Shown: positions 6,463 to 13,630 of the stretch, one piece after another | Position numbering within the stretch: position 1 is the stretch's first letter | Layout of the letters: each line of letters begins with the position of its first letter | Source: an uncultured Burkholderiales bacterium | GTDB lineage: Bacteria > Pseudomonadota > Gammaproteobacteria > Burkholderiales > Burkholderiaceae_E | NCBI GenBank assembly: GCA_903898725.1 | Contig: CAIUGQ010000118.1 | Span: forward strand, 1-13,630 | Length of the DNA stretch: 13,630 nucleotides | Direction of reading: 5' to 3' | The notes under the pieces: generated by a model | What the model saw: the letters and a program-made list of their open reading frames with translations, nothing else | Told to the model about the DNA's origin: nothing | The model's database searches: none | Position numbers and translations under genes: made by a program

Positions 6463-6468
6463 ATCGTA
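6463..6468 (-). promoter_or_regulatory. -10 box of the FNR-controlled DksA/TraR gene
   Basis: The minus strand reads TACGAT (five of six matches to TATAAT). It would start transcription near 6456. The centre of the FNR box is then about 41.5 bp upstream, the class II activation geometry, and a 23-nt leader with AGGAG precedes the ATG at 6433. Confidence 0.6.
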
Positions 6469-6490
6469 GGACGCCCTGCCGCCGGCCGGC

Positions 6491-6504
6491 TTGATCGAAA
6501 TCAA
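6491..6504. promoter_or_regulatory. FNR/ANR box
   Basis: TTGATCGAAATCAA is an exact match to the FNR/ANR consensus TTGAT-N4-ATCAA. It is in the intergenic space upstream of the DksA/TraR gene. The -10 at 6468-6463 is spaced for activation of the minus strand. Confidence 0.85.
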
Positions 6505-6510
6505 GCCGAT

Positions 6511-6547
6511 CGGTCGCGGCCGGCGGCGCACCGCCGGTCCGCGACCG
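6511..6547. terminator. Strong hairpin just after the DUF2892 gene
   Basis: Arms CGGTCGCGG (6511-6519) with CCGCGACCG (6539-6547), and CCGGCGG (6520-6526) with CCGCCGG (6531-6537), form a 16-bp stem with a bulged T6538 and a CGCA loop. It starts two bases after the DUF2892 stop on the minus strand. There is no T-tract. It probably ends the DUF2892 transcript or insulates the FNR promoter beyond it. Confidence 0.55.
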
Positions 6548-6549
6548 GA

Positions 6550-6759
6550 TCAGCCCGGGCGGCCCGAGCGCTCGAGCGGGCAGGTGTTGATGCCGAGCAG
6601 CGTGTAGGCGCCGCAGAAGCGGAACAGTCCGGTCGCGAGCACGATGGCCCCGACGATGTAGCCCCAGAGCCCGACCGTGCCGACCGCGGCGAGCGCGATC
6701 AGGGCCAGGCCGGCGACGATGCGCAGGATGCGGTCGATGCCGCCGACGTTCGCTTTCAT
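6550..6759 (-). CDS. DUF2892 (YgaP-type) small membrane protein
   Basis: This 69-aa protein has two membrane helices, at about 11-29 and 33-49. It carries the family hallmark R-F-C-G-A-Y-T-L-L-G-I-N-T-C (47-60), the pattern of the membrane domain attached to rhodaneses of the YgaP type. Here the rhodanese domain is absent, as in many stand-alone DUF2892 proteins. Cys49 and Cys60 are the conserved pair. The ATG at 6759 has GAGG nine bases upstream. A CRP-like palindrome at 6821-6838 lies at activating distance. The role is not established; sulfur or redox stress is a plausible context. Confidence 0.9.
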   Translation of the reverse strand: MKANVGGIDRILRIVAGLALIALAAVGTVGLWGYIVGAIVLATGLFRFCGAYTLLGINTCPLERSGRPG

Positions 6760-6820
6760 GATGGATGTCCTCTTGGTGTTGGGGTCGAGCACCCATTGGA
6801 GCGCAGCGAGGTCCGCCGGT

Positions 6821-6838
6821 CTGTGACCGCGGTTACAG
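6821..6838. promoter_or_regulatory. CRP-like palindrome upstream of the DUF2892 gene
   Basis: CTGTGACCGCGGTTACAG is an 18-bp inverted repeat with one mismatched pair. It contains TGTGA-N6-TTACA, one base off the CRP consensus TGTGA-N6-TCACA. A -10-like TCCAAT lies at 6800-6795 on the minus strand. The centre-to-centre distance is 32 bp, exactly as between the FNR box and its -10 further down. That would suit class II activation of the DUF2892 gene. Confidence 0.55.
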
Positions 6839-6925
6839 GGCGCCCGGGGCGTGCGGTGGCCGCCCGCCGTCGGGAGTGCAGGCCATTCGCGTGCCCGTCG
6901 CCGGGCGCGGCGGGGCACCTTCTGC

Positions 6926-6931
6926 TACCGT
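6926..6931 (+). promoter_or_regulatory. Candidate extended -10 of the flavin reductase-like gene
   Basis: TACCGT is preceded by TGC, making a TGnTA extended -10. It lies 27 bases before the ATG at 6958. The match is four of six and there is no clear -35. Confidence 0.35.
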
Positions 6932-6957
6932 CGCCGCTCCCCGTTCCTGCCAGCCGG

Positions 6958-7635
6958 ATGCACACGATGGACCGACCCCCGCCGACCCGCGAGCTGCAGC
7001 CCAGCGCGCTCACCGCCAACGAGATGTACCTGCTGCTGCGCGACTCGGTGATGCCGCGCCCGATCGCCTGGGTGTCGACCATCGACCACCAGGGGCGCAG
7101 CAACCTCGCGCCGTACAGCTTCTTCAGCGTGTGCTCGTCGGAGCCGCCGATCCTGGGCTTCTCTGCGATGAAGTCCGGCCGCGACGAGCGCGGCCAGCCG
7201 ACCTACAAGGACACGATGGTCAACCTGCGCGCCAACGGCGAGCTGGTGGTCAACGTCGTGCCCGAGTCGATGATGCTGCCGATGGTCGAGACCTCGGCCA
7301 ACCTCGCGCCGGGCGAGAGCGAGTTCGACTTCGCGAAGCTGCCGCAGGCCGCCTCGACGGCGGTCAAGCCGCCGCGCGTGGCCGGTGCGCCGGTGGCCTA
7401 CGAGTGCGTCGTGCATTCGGTGGTCGAGCTCGGCTCCAGCGCATGGGTCATGGCGCGGGTCGTCCACGTGCATGTCGACGAGCGGGTCTATGTCGGCACG
7501 GTCAAGGGCGTGAACCACCGCATCGACCTGCTGCAGGGCACGGAGATGCGGCCGGCCGGCCGGCTCGGGCGCGCGCTGTACAGCCGGATCAGGAATGAGG
7601 AGACCATCCTCCGCCGCGACGGCCCCAACGAGTGA
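6958..7635 (+). CDS. Flavin reductase-like / FMN-binding split-barrel protein
   Basis: This 225-aa protein belongs to the flavin reductase-like family (DIM6/NTAB type). The diagnostic block is PRPIAWVSTIDHQGRSNLAP (33-52), continuing YSFFSVCSSEPPILGFS (53-69), where the split barrel binds the FMN phosphate. KDTMVNLRANGELVVNVV (84-101) and APVAYECVVHS (144-154) complete the barrel. Relatives reduce flavin with NAD(P)H or use bound FMN for other reactions; the partner is unknown. The ATG at 6958 and a second in-frame ATG at 6967 are both possible. The stop codon lies inside the left arm of the palindromic element at 7632-7758. No oxygenase gene lies beside it. Confidence 0.9.
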   Translation: MHTMDRPPPTRELQPSALTANEMYLLLRDSVMPRPIAWVSTIDHQGRSNLAPYSFFSVCSSEPPILGFSAMKSGRDERGQPTYKDTMVNLRANGELVVNVVPESMMLPMVETSANLAPGESEFDFAKLPQAASTAVKPPRVAGAPVAYECVVHSVVELGSSAWVMARVVHVHVDERVYVGTVKGVNHRIDLLQGTEMRPAGRLGRALYSRIRNEETILRRDGPNE

Positions 7636-7758
7636 AGTCGCGCATAAACCTACTGCGCGTCCCGATTCGGCGACTGCGGTGCTCGCCGTACATCACGTAC
7701 GGCTGCGCTCCTCGTCGCCGACTCGGGCCTGCTCGCTACGGTTTCTGCGCGACTTCAC
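7632..7758. repeat. 127-bp imperfect palindromic intergenic element (REP/MITE-like)
   Basis: The outer arms GTGAAGTCGCGCA (7632-7644) and TGCGCGACTTCAC (7746-7758) are perfect complements. Inside them AAACC pairs with GGTTT and TCGGCGAC with GTCGCCGA, with scattered mismatches. The centre is a perfect GCCGTAC-ATCAC-GTACGGC hairpin (7685-7703). The whole element is symmetric about 7695. It lies between two convergent genes and supplies the stop codon region of the flavin reductase. No transposase is present. It may be a dispersed genomic repeat and may act as a bidirectional terminator. Confidence 0.75.
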
Positions 7759-7798
7759 GAGTGGGGGGGCTGTAGGAAGTCGGCTTGCTCGGTTCGGC

Positions 7799-8490
7799 TC
7801 AGTCGTGCGGGGTCTCGCCGCCTTCGGCTAGGGTGCGCAGGGGGGCGGGGTCGACGATGGTCACCCGCTCGCGGCCGAGGGCGATCCAGCCGCGCTGCTC
7901 GAAGCGCTTGAGCAGGCGCGAGACGATCTCGCGGACGGTGCCGATCGACTCGGCGAGCTGCTGGTGGGTGGTGTGCAGCTCGCGGCCGTGGCCGAGGAGC
8001 GCGGCGGCGAGTCGGCGGTCCATGCGCTGGAAGGCGACGGCCTCGGCGAGGCCCATCAGGTCACCGAGGCGCTCGCCGAACACGCCGAACACGTAGCGGC
8101 GAAAGCCGGGCAGGTCGGTCCAGCGCAGGAAGGTCTCGGGCGGCACCGGCCACAGGCGCGTGGGCACCGCGGTGCCGGCGTGGGCGGCGAGCAGCACCGC
8201 CGAGAACGCGCAGCTCGTCGACAGCAGGCAGACCTCGCCGCGGCCGACGCGGTAGAGCTCGATCGAGCGGCCCTCGGGATTGCCGCGTGCGACACGGATT
8301 TCGCCGTCGAGCACGAAGGGGAAGGCGCGGCAGGGATCGCCTTCGCGGACCAGCACGGTGCCGCGCGGCACGTCGACGATCGGGGTGGCGGCGAGCGCGG
8401 CGTCGAGCTCGGCCGACGGCACCTCGGCGAGGCTCGGGTAGGCGGCGAGCAGCTCGGCGCGGTCGGCGCCGGGCGCGCGCGGCGCCGTGG

Positions 8491-8494
<4 letters not shown>
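7799..8494 (-). CDS. Crp/Fnr-family transcriptional regulator
   Basis: The protein is 231 aa from the GTG at 8494. That GTG overlaps the ltaE stop by four bases (GTGA), so translation is coupled. Residues 25-125 are a cyclic-nucleotide-binding-type beta barrel (GTVLVREGD at 45-53, FVLDGEIRVAR at 60-70). A long dimerisation helix follows at about 137-167, then the HTH (HTTHQQLAESIGTVREIVSR, 174-193). The recognition helix carries R188-E189-x-x-S192-R193: E and SR as in FNR, and R at the CRP Arg180 position. There is no N-terminal Cys cluster like that of FNR. Cys55, Cys89 and Cys95 are present, with 89 and 95 in CLLSTSC. The signal it senses is unknown. It is the last gene of pdxA-ltaE-crp and could bind the FNR- or CRP-like sites nearby. 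Confidence 0.93.
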
Positions 8495-9597
<1,103 letters not shown>

Positions 9598-9622
9598 GGC
9601 CTGGCTCGGTCGGTGGGTCGGG

Positions 9623-10681
9623 TCAGCGTGCGTCCGCCACGGGGCGGGCGACGGCGGAGGAGGGCTCGGGGGCGAGGCGCAGCGCGAGGTCGATCGCGGC
9701 GAGCAGGCTGTGGTGGTCGGCGACGCCCCGGCCCGCGATGTCGAAGGCGGTGCCGTGGTCGACGCTCGTGCGCACGAACGGCAGCCCGACGGTGACGTTC
9801 ACGCCGGTGTCGACGCCCAGGTACTTGACCGGGATCAGGCCCTGGTCGTGGTACATCGCGACCACCACGTCGAAGTCGCGGAAGTGACGGGCCCGCATGA
9901 ACACCGTGTCGCCGGGCCAGGGGCCGCTCGCGTCGATGCCGGCGGCGCGCGCGTCGGCGATCGCCGGGGCGATCGTGTCGAGCTCCTCGCGGCCCATCAG
10001 GCCGCCCTCGCCCGCGTGTGGATTCAGGCCCGCGACGGCGATCCGCGGCCGTGCGATGCCCAGGCGACGCAGGCCGGCGTCGGCGATCGCGATGGTGTCG
10101 CGCACCGCCTCGCGGGTGATCGCCTCGATGGCGGCGCGCAGCGGCACGTGGATGGTGACGAGGATCGTGCGCAGCTCGTCGTTGGCCAGCATCATCCGCA
10201 CGTCGGTCACGCCGGCGAGCTCGGCGAGGATCTCGGTGTGGCCGGGGTGCCGGACGCCGGCCGCCGCGATCGCCTCCTTGTGGATCGGTGCGGTCACCAC
10301 CGCGCGGACGCGGCCGGCGATCGCGTCGTGGCTCGCGCGGACGATGGCGGCATGGGCCGCGGCTCCGGCGCGCGCGTCGACCTGACCGGCCGGGAGGTCG
10401 GCGGGCAGTTCGGAGCAGGCGATGACCCGCAGGCGGATGCGGCCCGCGTCGTCCGGGGCGTGGGGCGCCGCGACCGATTCCGGCCGGTCGACCGGCAGCA
10501 CCTCGATCGCCAGGCCGAGCGCGCGCGCCTCGCGCACGAGCACGCCGACGTCCCCGTAGACGAGCAGCGGCTGCGCGCCGGGCACGCCGAGGCGTTCGGC
10601 GCAGGCCTTCAGGACGATCTCGGGGCCGATGCCGCAGGCGTCGCCCATCGTGATCGCGACCGGTGTGCGGGCGGAATCCAT
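9623..10681 (-). CDS. pdxA: 4-hydroxythreonine-4-phosphate dehydrogenase (PdxA family)
   Basis: This 352-aa enzyme oxidises 4-phosphohydroxy-L-threonine with NAD, a step of DXP-dependent pyridoxal phosphate synthesis. ITMGDACGIGPEI (10-22) is the N-terminal signature. The metal ligands are His148 (HPGHTE), His178 (TIHVPL) and His278 (MYHDQG). GLNPHAGEGG (218-227) and PFVRTSVDHGTAFD (301-314) are conserved. MGDACG replaces the common MGDPAG and the C-terminus is longer than usual. PdxA2-type relatives act on other 4-carbon acid phosphates, but no DUF1537 kinase partner is present, so true PdxA is favoured. The ATG at 10681 lies six bases below a -10 box (TACAAT), suggesting a leaderless transcript. 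It is the first gene of pdxA-ltaE-crp. Confidence 0.93.
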   Translation of the reverse strand: MDSARTPVAITMGDACGIGPEIVLKACAERLGVPGAQPLLVYGDVGVLVREARALGLAIEVLPVDRPESVAAPHAPDDAGRIRLRVIACSELPADLPAGQVDARAGAAAHAAIVRASHDAIAGRVRAVVTAPIHKEAIAAAGVRHPGHTEILAELAGVTDVRMMLANDELRTILVTIHVPLRAAIEAITREAVRDTIAIADAGLRRLGIARPRIAVAGLNPHAGEGGLMGREELDTIAPAIADARAAGIDASGPWPGDTVFMRARHFRDFDVVVAMYHDQGLIPVKYLGVDTGVNVTVGLPFVRTSVDHGTAFDIAGRGVADHHSLLAAIDLALRLAPEPSSAVARPVADAR

Positions 10682-10687
10682 GCGGCG

Positions 10688-10693
10688 ATTGTA
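10688..10693 (-). promoter_or_regulatory. -10 box of pdxA, giving a leaderless start
   Basis: The minus strand reads TACAAT (five of six matches). Six bases separate it from the ATG at 10681, so the A of the ATG is the expected transcription start. No -35 of consensus type is seen upstream. Confidence 0.55.
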
Positions 10694-10761
10694 GGCTGCG
10701 GCAGGACGCGCCGGCGGCCGGCGAGGCGCCGGTGCGAGGCCGCGGCCGGGCGCGCCCCGGC

Positions 10762-10767
10762 TAGAAT
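10762..10767 (+). promoter_or_regulatory. -10 box of the DUF599 gene
   Basis: TAGAAT (five of six matches) lies seven bases before the TTG at 10775. Transcription would begin at or next to the start codon. This mirrors the divergent pdxA promoter. Confidence 0.5.
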
Positions 10768-10774
10768 CGCAGCC

Positions 10775-11485
10775 TTGAGCGCCTTCACTCCCGTCGACTG
10801 GGCCGGCCTCGGCCTGTGGATCCTCGCCTGGTTCGGCTATGCCGCCTGGGCCGAGCGCGCGTCGCTGCGCCGCCCGAACCTGATGGCCTCGCTCGCCCGC
10901 TACCGCCGGGCCTGGATGCGCGAGGCGTACGGGCGCGACCCGCGCATCACCGATGCCGCCCTCATCGGCAACCTGATGCACAGCGCGACCTTCTTCTCGT
11001 CGACGACGCTGCTGATCCTCGGCGCGGCGCTCGCGCTGCTGGGCACCATCGAGCGCGGCACCGAGGTCGTCGAGGTGATGCGCAACCTTCCGTTCGCCAC
11101 GCGCAGCACGCAGGACCTGCTCGAGTCGAAGGTGCTGGTGATGACGCTGGTGTTCGTCTACGCGTTCATGCGCTTCACCTGGTCGCTGCGGCAGTTCAAC
11201 CTGGTGAACATCATGGTGGGCGCGTTTCCGGCGCGCGACCGCATGGTGCCGGGCGACCACCTGATCGCCACCGCGAGCCGCCTGAACGAGCTGGCCGGCG
11301 TGAACTTCGCGCAGGGCCTGCGCGCCTACTACTACGCGGTGCCGCTGCTGCTGTGGCTGGTCCACCCCTGGCTGCTGATCGCGGGCACGGGCGCGATCAC
11401 CGCGGTGCTCTGGTACATGGAGTTCCGCTCGGCGACGGTGCAGGCGCTGGCGGCCGAAGAGGCCGCGCCGCCGCCCCCGGCCTGA
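10775..11485 (+). CDS. DUF599 family membrane protein
   Basis: The 236-aa frame starts at TTG 10775; no ATG occurs before residue 37, which would cut off the first helix. Membrane segments are at about 8-25, 73-92, 118-137 and 187-212. Conserved-looking DUF599 blocks are NLMHSATFFSSTTLLILG (66-83), FMRFTWSLRQFNLVNIMVGA (131-150) and YYAVPLLLWLVHPW (186-199). The function of the family is unknown. The C-terminus is Ala/Glu/Pro rich and probably cytoplasmic. It diverges from pdxA across 93 bp and converges on the GNAT gene, with only 10 bp between the two stops. The start codon is the least certain point. Confidence 0.85.
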   Translation: MSAFTPVDWAGLGLWILAWFGYAAWAERASLRRPNLMASLARYRRAWMREAYGRDPRITDAALIGNLMHSATFFSSTTLLILGAALALLGTIERGTEVVEVMRNLPFATRSTQDLLESKVLVMTLVFVYAFMRFTWSLRQFNLVNIMVGAFPARDRMVPGDHLIATASRLNELAGVNFAQGLRAYYYAVPLLLWLVHPWLLIAGTGAITAVLWYMEFRSATVQALAAEEAAPPPPA

Positions 11486-11495
11486 GGCCGCGCGC

Positions 11496-12023
11496 TCAGA
11501 GCCTGCGCGACCAGTACTCGCCGACCAGGGTCGCGCCGAAGCTCTCGTGGGGCTCGGCCCGCTCGAGCACGAAGCCCTCGTCGACATAGATGCCGCGCGC
11601 GGCGGCGAGCACCTCGTTCGTCCACAGCACCATGCTGCGGTAGCCGGCCTCGCGGGCGAAGCGCATCGCCTCGCGCACCAGCAGCCGGCCCAGGCCGATG
11701 CCGCGTGCCGAAGGCTCGACCAGCAGCAGGCGCAGCTTGGCGGTCCGCTTCGACTGGCGCACGACGAAGACCGAGCCGACCGGCACGCCGTCGCGTTCGG
11801 CGATCACGCAGCACTCGACGGCGGGGTCGAAGCGCTCGACGAAGCGGGCGACGATGCCGGCCACCATGCCCTCGAAGCGCGCATCCCAGCCGTACTCGCT
11901 CGCGTAGAGCGCGCCGTGGCGCGAGACCACCCAGCCGAAGTCACCCGGACGGGGCGCACGCAGCACGACGGGCGGAGGGGGCGTGCGCGCGCCTGACGGC
12001 GGGGCGGCTTCGGTGGCGGACAT
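11496..12023 (-). CDS. GNAT-family N-acetyltransferase
   Basis: This 175-aa protein has an acetyl-CoA-binding motif A: LRLLLVEPSARGIGLGRLLV (97-116), with the R-G-I-G-L-G loop at 107-112. The later strands are GYRSMVLWTNEVLAAARGIY (127-146) and GFVLERAEPHESFG (150-163). The segment from residue 20 (VLRAPRPGDFGWVVSRHGAL) looks like the acetyltransferase half of MarR-GNAT fusion regulators. Here the MarR half is missing and replaced by a short Pro-rich tail (1-19). The substrate is unknown. The ATG at 12023 gives the expected domain boundary; a shorter start is not available in frame before the domain. Confidence 0.9.
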   Translation of the reverse strand: MSATEAAPPSGARTPPPPVVLRAPRPGDFGWVVSRHGALYASEYGWDARFEGMVAGIVARFVERFDPAVECCVIAERDGVPVGSVFVVRQSKRTAKLRLLLVEPSARGIGLGRLLVREAMRFAREAGYRSMVLWTNEVLAAARGIYVDEGFVLERAEPHESFGATLVGEYWSRRL

Positions 12024-12105
12024 CGGCGACGGTGCTGGGGGGTGGCGGATCCCCGTCAGTGTCGAGGATCCGGTGCCGTCCCGGCAACCGCGCCGCGGCG
12101 CCCCG

Positions 12106-12510
12106 TCAGCGGCCGGGCGGCAGTGCCGCGACCGGCGGCGCCTGCGGCCGCGGCGCGGCGGCGCTCACCGTCGCGCGGCAGCCGGCGAGGAAGTCCCGGT
12201 GGTGGTCGTGCGGCCCGCGGGGCTCGGCGAAGACGCCGATCGTCGCGGTGCGCAGCATCGCCTCGTCGTCCTCGTCGCGCACGAACCAGCGCAGCGCCGG
12301 CGGCACCGACTGGATGAGGACGAGGTCGTCCTCGAGCCGGCGCAGGAACTCGTCGGGCTTGGCCCCGTTGTCGCGCGAGAGCGCGGCATTGCGGATGAAG
12401 TCGGCGCCCTCGTCGCATTCCTCGAGGGTGACGGTCAGGGCGGCGGCCCCCGTCGAGACACCGGTTGCGGCGCAGAACGCACCGATCGCACACAGATCGC
12501 GGAAACGCAT
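12106..12510 (-). CDS. Small exported protein of unknown function
   Basis: I do not recognise a named family. The protein is 134 aa. Residues 1-24 look like a Sec signal peptide (basic start MRFR, hydrophobic core, Ala-rich end TGAAA), leaving a mature part of about 110 residues. Cys32 and Cys111 are the only cysteines of the mature part and could form one disulfide. The segment ECDEGADFIRNAALSRDNG (31-49) looks well structured and may be conserved, while the C-terminus (115-134) is Pro/Ala rich. GGGGAG lies seven bases before the ATG at 12510, and a -10-like TAGCGT lies at 12556-12551. A periplasmic location is likely. It lies divergent from the TauE/SafE gene. Confidence 0.75.
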   Translation of the reverse strand: MRFRDLCAIGAFCAATGVSTGAAALTVTLEECDEGADFIRNAALSRDNGAKPDEFLRRLEDDLVLIQSVPPALRWFVRDEDDEAMLRTATIGVFAEPRGPHDHHRDFLAGCRATVSAAAPRPQAPPVAALPPGR

Positions 12511-12550
12511 CGTCGCTCTCCCCGGCCGGTGGATCGACCGTCAGATGTCG

Positions 12551-12556
12551 ACGCTA
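12551..12556 (-). promoter_or_regulatory. Weak -10 candidate for the small exported protein
   Basis: The minus strand reads TAGCGT (four of six matches), about 41 bases before the ATG at 12510. The rest of the 226-bp gap 12511-12736 shows no gene, no strong palindrome and no -35 of consensus type. Confidence 0.25.
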
Positions 12557-12684
12557 CACGCCGCCTCGCAGCGCGGACATCGGATAACCGGGCGTGGCCG
12601 GCCGCAGTTCTGACCCTTGCCTGTCGGCGTGCGCCGGGTTCCGCTTCGATGGCGCAGCGCAGCAGGGCGCGCGGCCCGATCGTG

Positions 12685-12690
12685 TACCGT
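12685..12690 (+). promoter_or_regulatory. Weak -10 candidate for the TauE/SafE gene
   Basis: TACCGT (four of six matches) lies 46 bases before the ATG at 12737. The same hexamer precedes the flavin reductase-like gene. Confidence 0.25.
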
Positions 12691-12736
12691 GACGCCGTCG
12701 AGGCATCACCGCCCGCGCCCCTGACGACACCGCCCC

Positions 12737-13528
12737 ATGATCGAAGCCGCCGCGCAGGGATTCGCCCCGCACCAGTGGGCCGCGATGGCCGCGATCGCGG
12801 CCGCGTCCGGGCTGATGCACGGCTTCATCGGGATCGGCTTCCCGCTGCTGGCCACGCCGCTCTTCGGGCTGCTGTTCGGCTGGCGCGCCGCGGTCGCGCT
12901 GCTGGTGCTGCCGACGCTGCTCGTCACGGTCGGCACGCTCTGGGCCTACCGCGGCCAGGCCGACCTGCGCGCGGTGCTGCGCAAGCACTGGCCGCTGGTG
13001 GCGCTGATGCCGGTCGGCCTGGTGGCCGGCGTGCATGCGCTGCACGTGCTGCGGGCCGATGTGCTGATGCTGCTGATGGCGGGCGTGCTGGTCGTCTACC
13101 TGGTGCTCGACCGCCTCGGACAGACCGACCTGCCGGCGCTGCGCGCGCATCCGACGCTGCTGGCGGTGCCGTTCGGGCTGGTCGCGGGCTTCACCGAAGG
13201 CGCGCTCAACGTCGCCGGTCCGATCCTGCTCATCTACTTCCTGCTGCTCGACCTGCCGGTGGTGGCGATCATCGCGACGCTGAACTGGCTGTTCTTCTTC
13301 GGCAAGTCGGTGCAGTCGCTGCTGATGGCGCAGCGCGGCGCGATCGATGCGGGCGTGTTGCAGGCGACGCTGCCGATCGCCGCGATCGGCGTGGTCGGCT
13401 ACTTCGCCGGCCTGCGGCTGCGCCAGCGCGCCGACCCCGCCCGCTACCGCGGCTGGCTCAAGGCCACGCTCGCGCTGATGGCCGTCGGGCTGGTGCTGCG
13501 GGTCGCCGTCGGCGGCGGCCAGGCCTGA
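12737..13528 (+). CDS. TauE/SafE-family membrane transporter
   Basis: This 263-aa integral membrane protein has about eight hydrophobic segments in two similar halves. The first half has the family-type GLMHGFIGIGFPLLATPLFG (25-44), with Gly-rich helices. The second half has the matching VPFGLVAGFTEGALNVAGP (144-162) and the helix turn NWLFFFGKSVQSLL (184-197). TauE/SafE proteins export small organosulfur or carboxylate anions such as sulfoacetate or sulfite; the substrate here cannot be told. Length is normal for the family. No sulfur-metabolism gene is next to it. Only 27 bp separate its stop from the convergent partial gene. Confidence 0.93.
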   Translation: MIEAAAQGFAPHQWAAMAAIAAASGLMHGFIGIGFPLLATPLFGLLFGWRAAVALLVLPTLLVTVGTLWAYRGQADLRAVLRKHWPLVALMPVGLVAGVHALHVLRADVLMLLMAGVLVVYLVLDRLGQTDLPALRAHPTLLAVPFGLVAGFTEGALNVAGPILLIYFLLLDLPVVAIIATLNWLFFFGKSVQSLLMAQRGAIDAGVLQATLPIAAIGVVGYFAGLRLRQRADPARYRGWLKATLALMAVGLVLRVAVGGGQA

Positions 13529-13555
13529 GCCCGCGGGCACCGGCGCCGAGGCGCT

Positions 13556-13630
13556 TCAGCGGGTCAGCAGCAGGCTCGCGACGATCACCAGGAACACCAG
13601 CAGCAGGCGCCGGAAGGCCTGCTCGCCGAC
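13556..13630 (-). CDS. C-terminal end of a membrane protein, partial
   Basis: Only the last 24 residues and the TGA (13558-13556) are in the window. The tail has a basic patch and then a single hydrophobic helix (FRRLLLVFLVIVASLLLTR) ending at the stop. This resembles the final helix of TauE/SafE-type or other multi-pass permeases, but it is too short to name. It converges on the TauE/SafE gene. Confidence 0.55.
   Translation of the reverse strand, partial: VGEQAFRRLLLVFLVIVASLLLTR

Noticed and set aside
7632..7778. Small GTG-started frame through the palindromic element
   Set aside because: It follows from the inverted repeat. The product is Arg-rich with no domain and no ribosome site.
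11479..11489. GGCC-TGA-GGCC inverted repeat across the DUF599 stop codon
   Set aside because: A 4-bp stem is too short to call a terminator.
12036..12075. Two GGATCC sites flanking a short segment
   Set aside because: Six-base palindromes of this composition are too short to support an operator or a mobile-element end.

Overview
The window is about 70% G+C or more, has densely packed short operons and carries typical Gram-negative proteobacterial families: LysR, DUF1127, a Blc-type lipocalin, an FNR box, and DksA/TraR-like, PdxA and TauE/SafE proteins. A high-GC betaproteobacterium, probably Burkholderiales, fits best. That is an inference from style and gene families, not from a marker gene. 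No phage, transposase, tRNA, rRNA or CRISPR was seen. No stretch longer than about 300 bases lacks a gene; the largest gap is 12511-12736.

Layout. At 1-414 (minus) is the N-terminal part of a Blc-type lipocalin. At 472-2137 (minus) a LysR regulator is followed by a protein of hotdog-thioesterase type. A DUF1127 protein diverges from the LysR gene (plus, to 2596), and its end overlaps the convergent end of a NYN-LOTUS protein (minus, 2575-4215). Upstream of that, on the same strand, lie an MmyB-type XRE regulator (4271-5098) and a DUF2834 membrane protein (5098-5424). These two share a TGATG junction and a palindromic operator at 5485-5501. Next, still on minus, come three small stress-type genes: an eRF1-like 'translational machinery' protein (5554-5946), a DksA/TraR zinc finger (6050-6433) and a DUF2892 membrane protein (6550-6759). 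An FNR box precedes the DksA/TraR gene and a CRP-like palindrome precedes the DUF2892 gene.

A flavin-reductase-like gene (plus, 6958-7635) converges on an operon pdxA > ltaE > crp/fnr (minus, 10681 down to 7799). A 127-bp imperfect palindrome (7632-7758) lies between them. A DUF599 membrane protein (plus, 10775-11485) diverges from pdxA, and both starts sit only 6-7 nt below a -10 box, which suggests leaderless mRNAs. A GNAT acetyltransferase and a small exported protein (both minus) follow, then a TauE/SafE permease (plus, 12737-13528). The last bases are the C-terminal tail of another membrane protein (minus).

How it may work together. The most suggestive theme is oxygen or redox control: an FNR box, a CRP-type palindrome and a Crp/Fnr regulator lie within 2 kb, around small genes of kinds often tied to stress or anaerobic responses. 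A second theme is vitamin B6 and hydroxy-amino-acid metabolism, where the PLP-biosynthetic PdxA, a PLP-dependent threonine aldolase and the Crp/Fnr regulator form one translationally linked operon. A third is RNA biology: a NYN nuclease-fold domain is joined to a LOTUS domain by a repeat-rich, arginine-rich linker.
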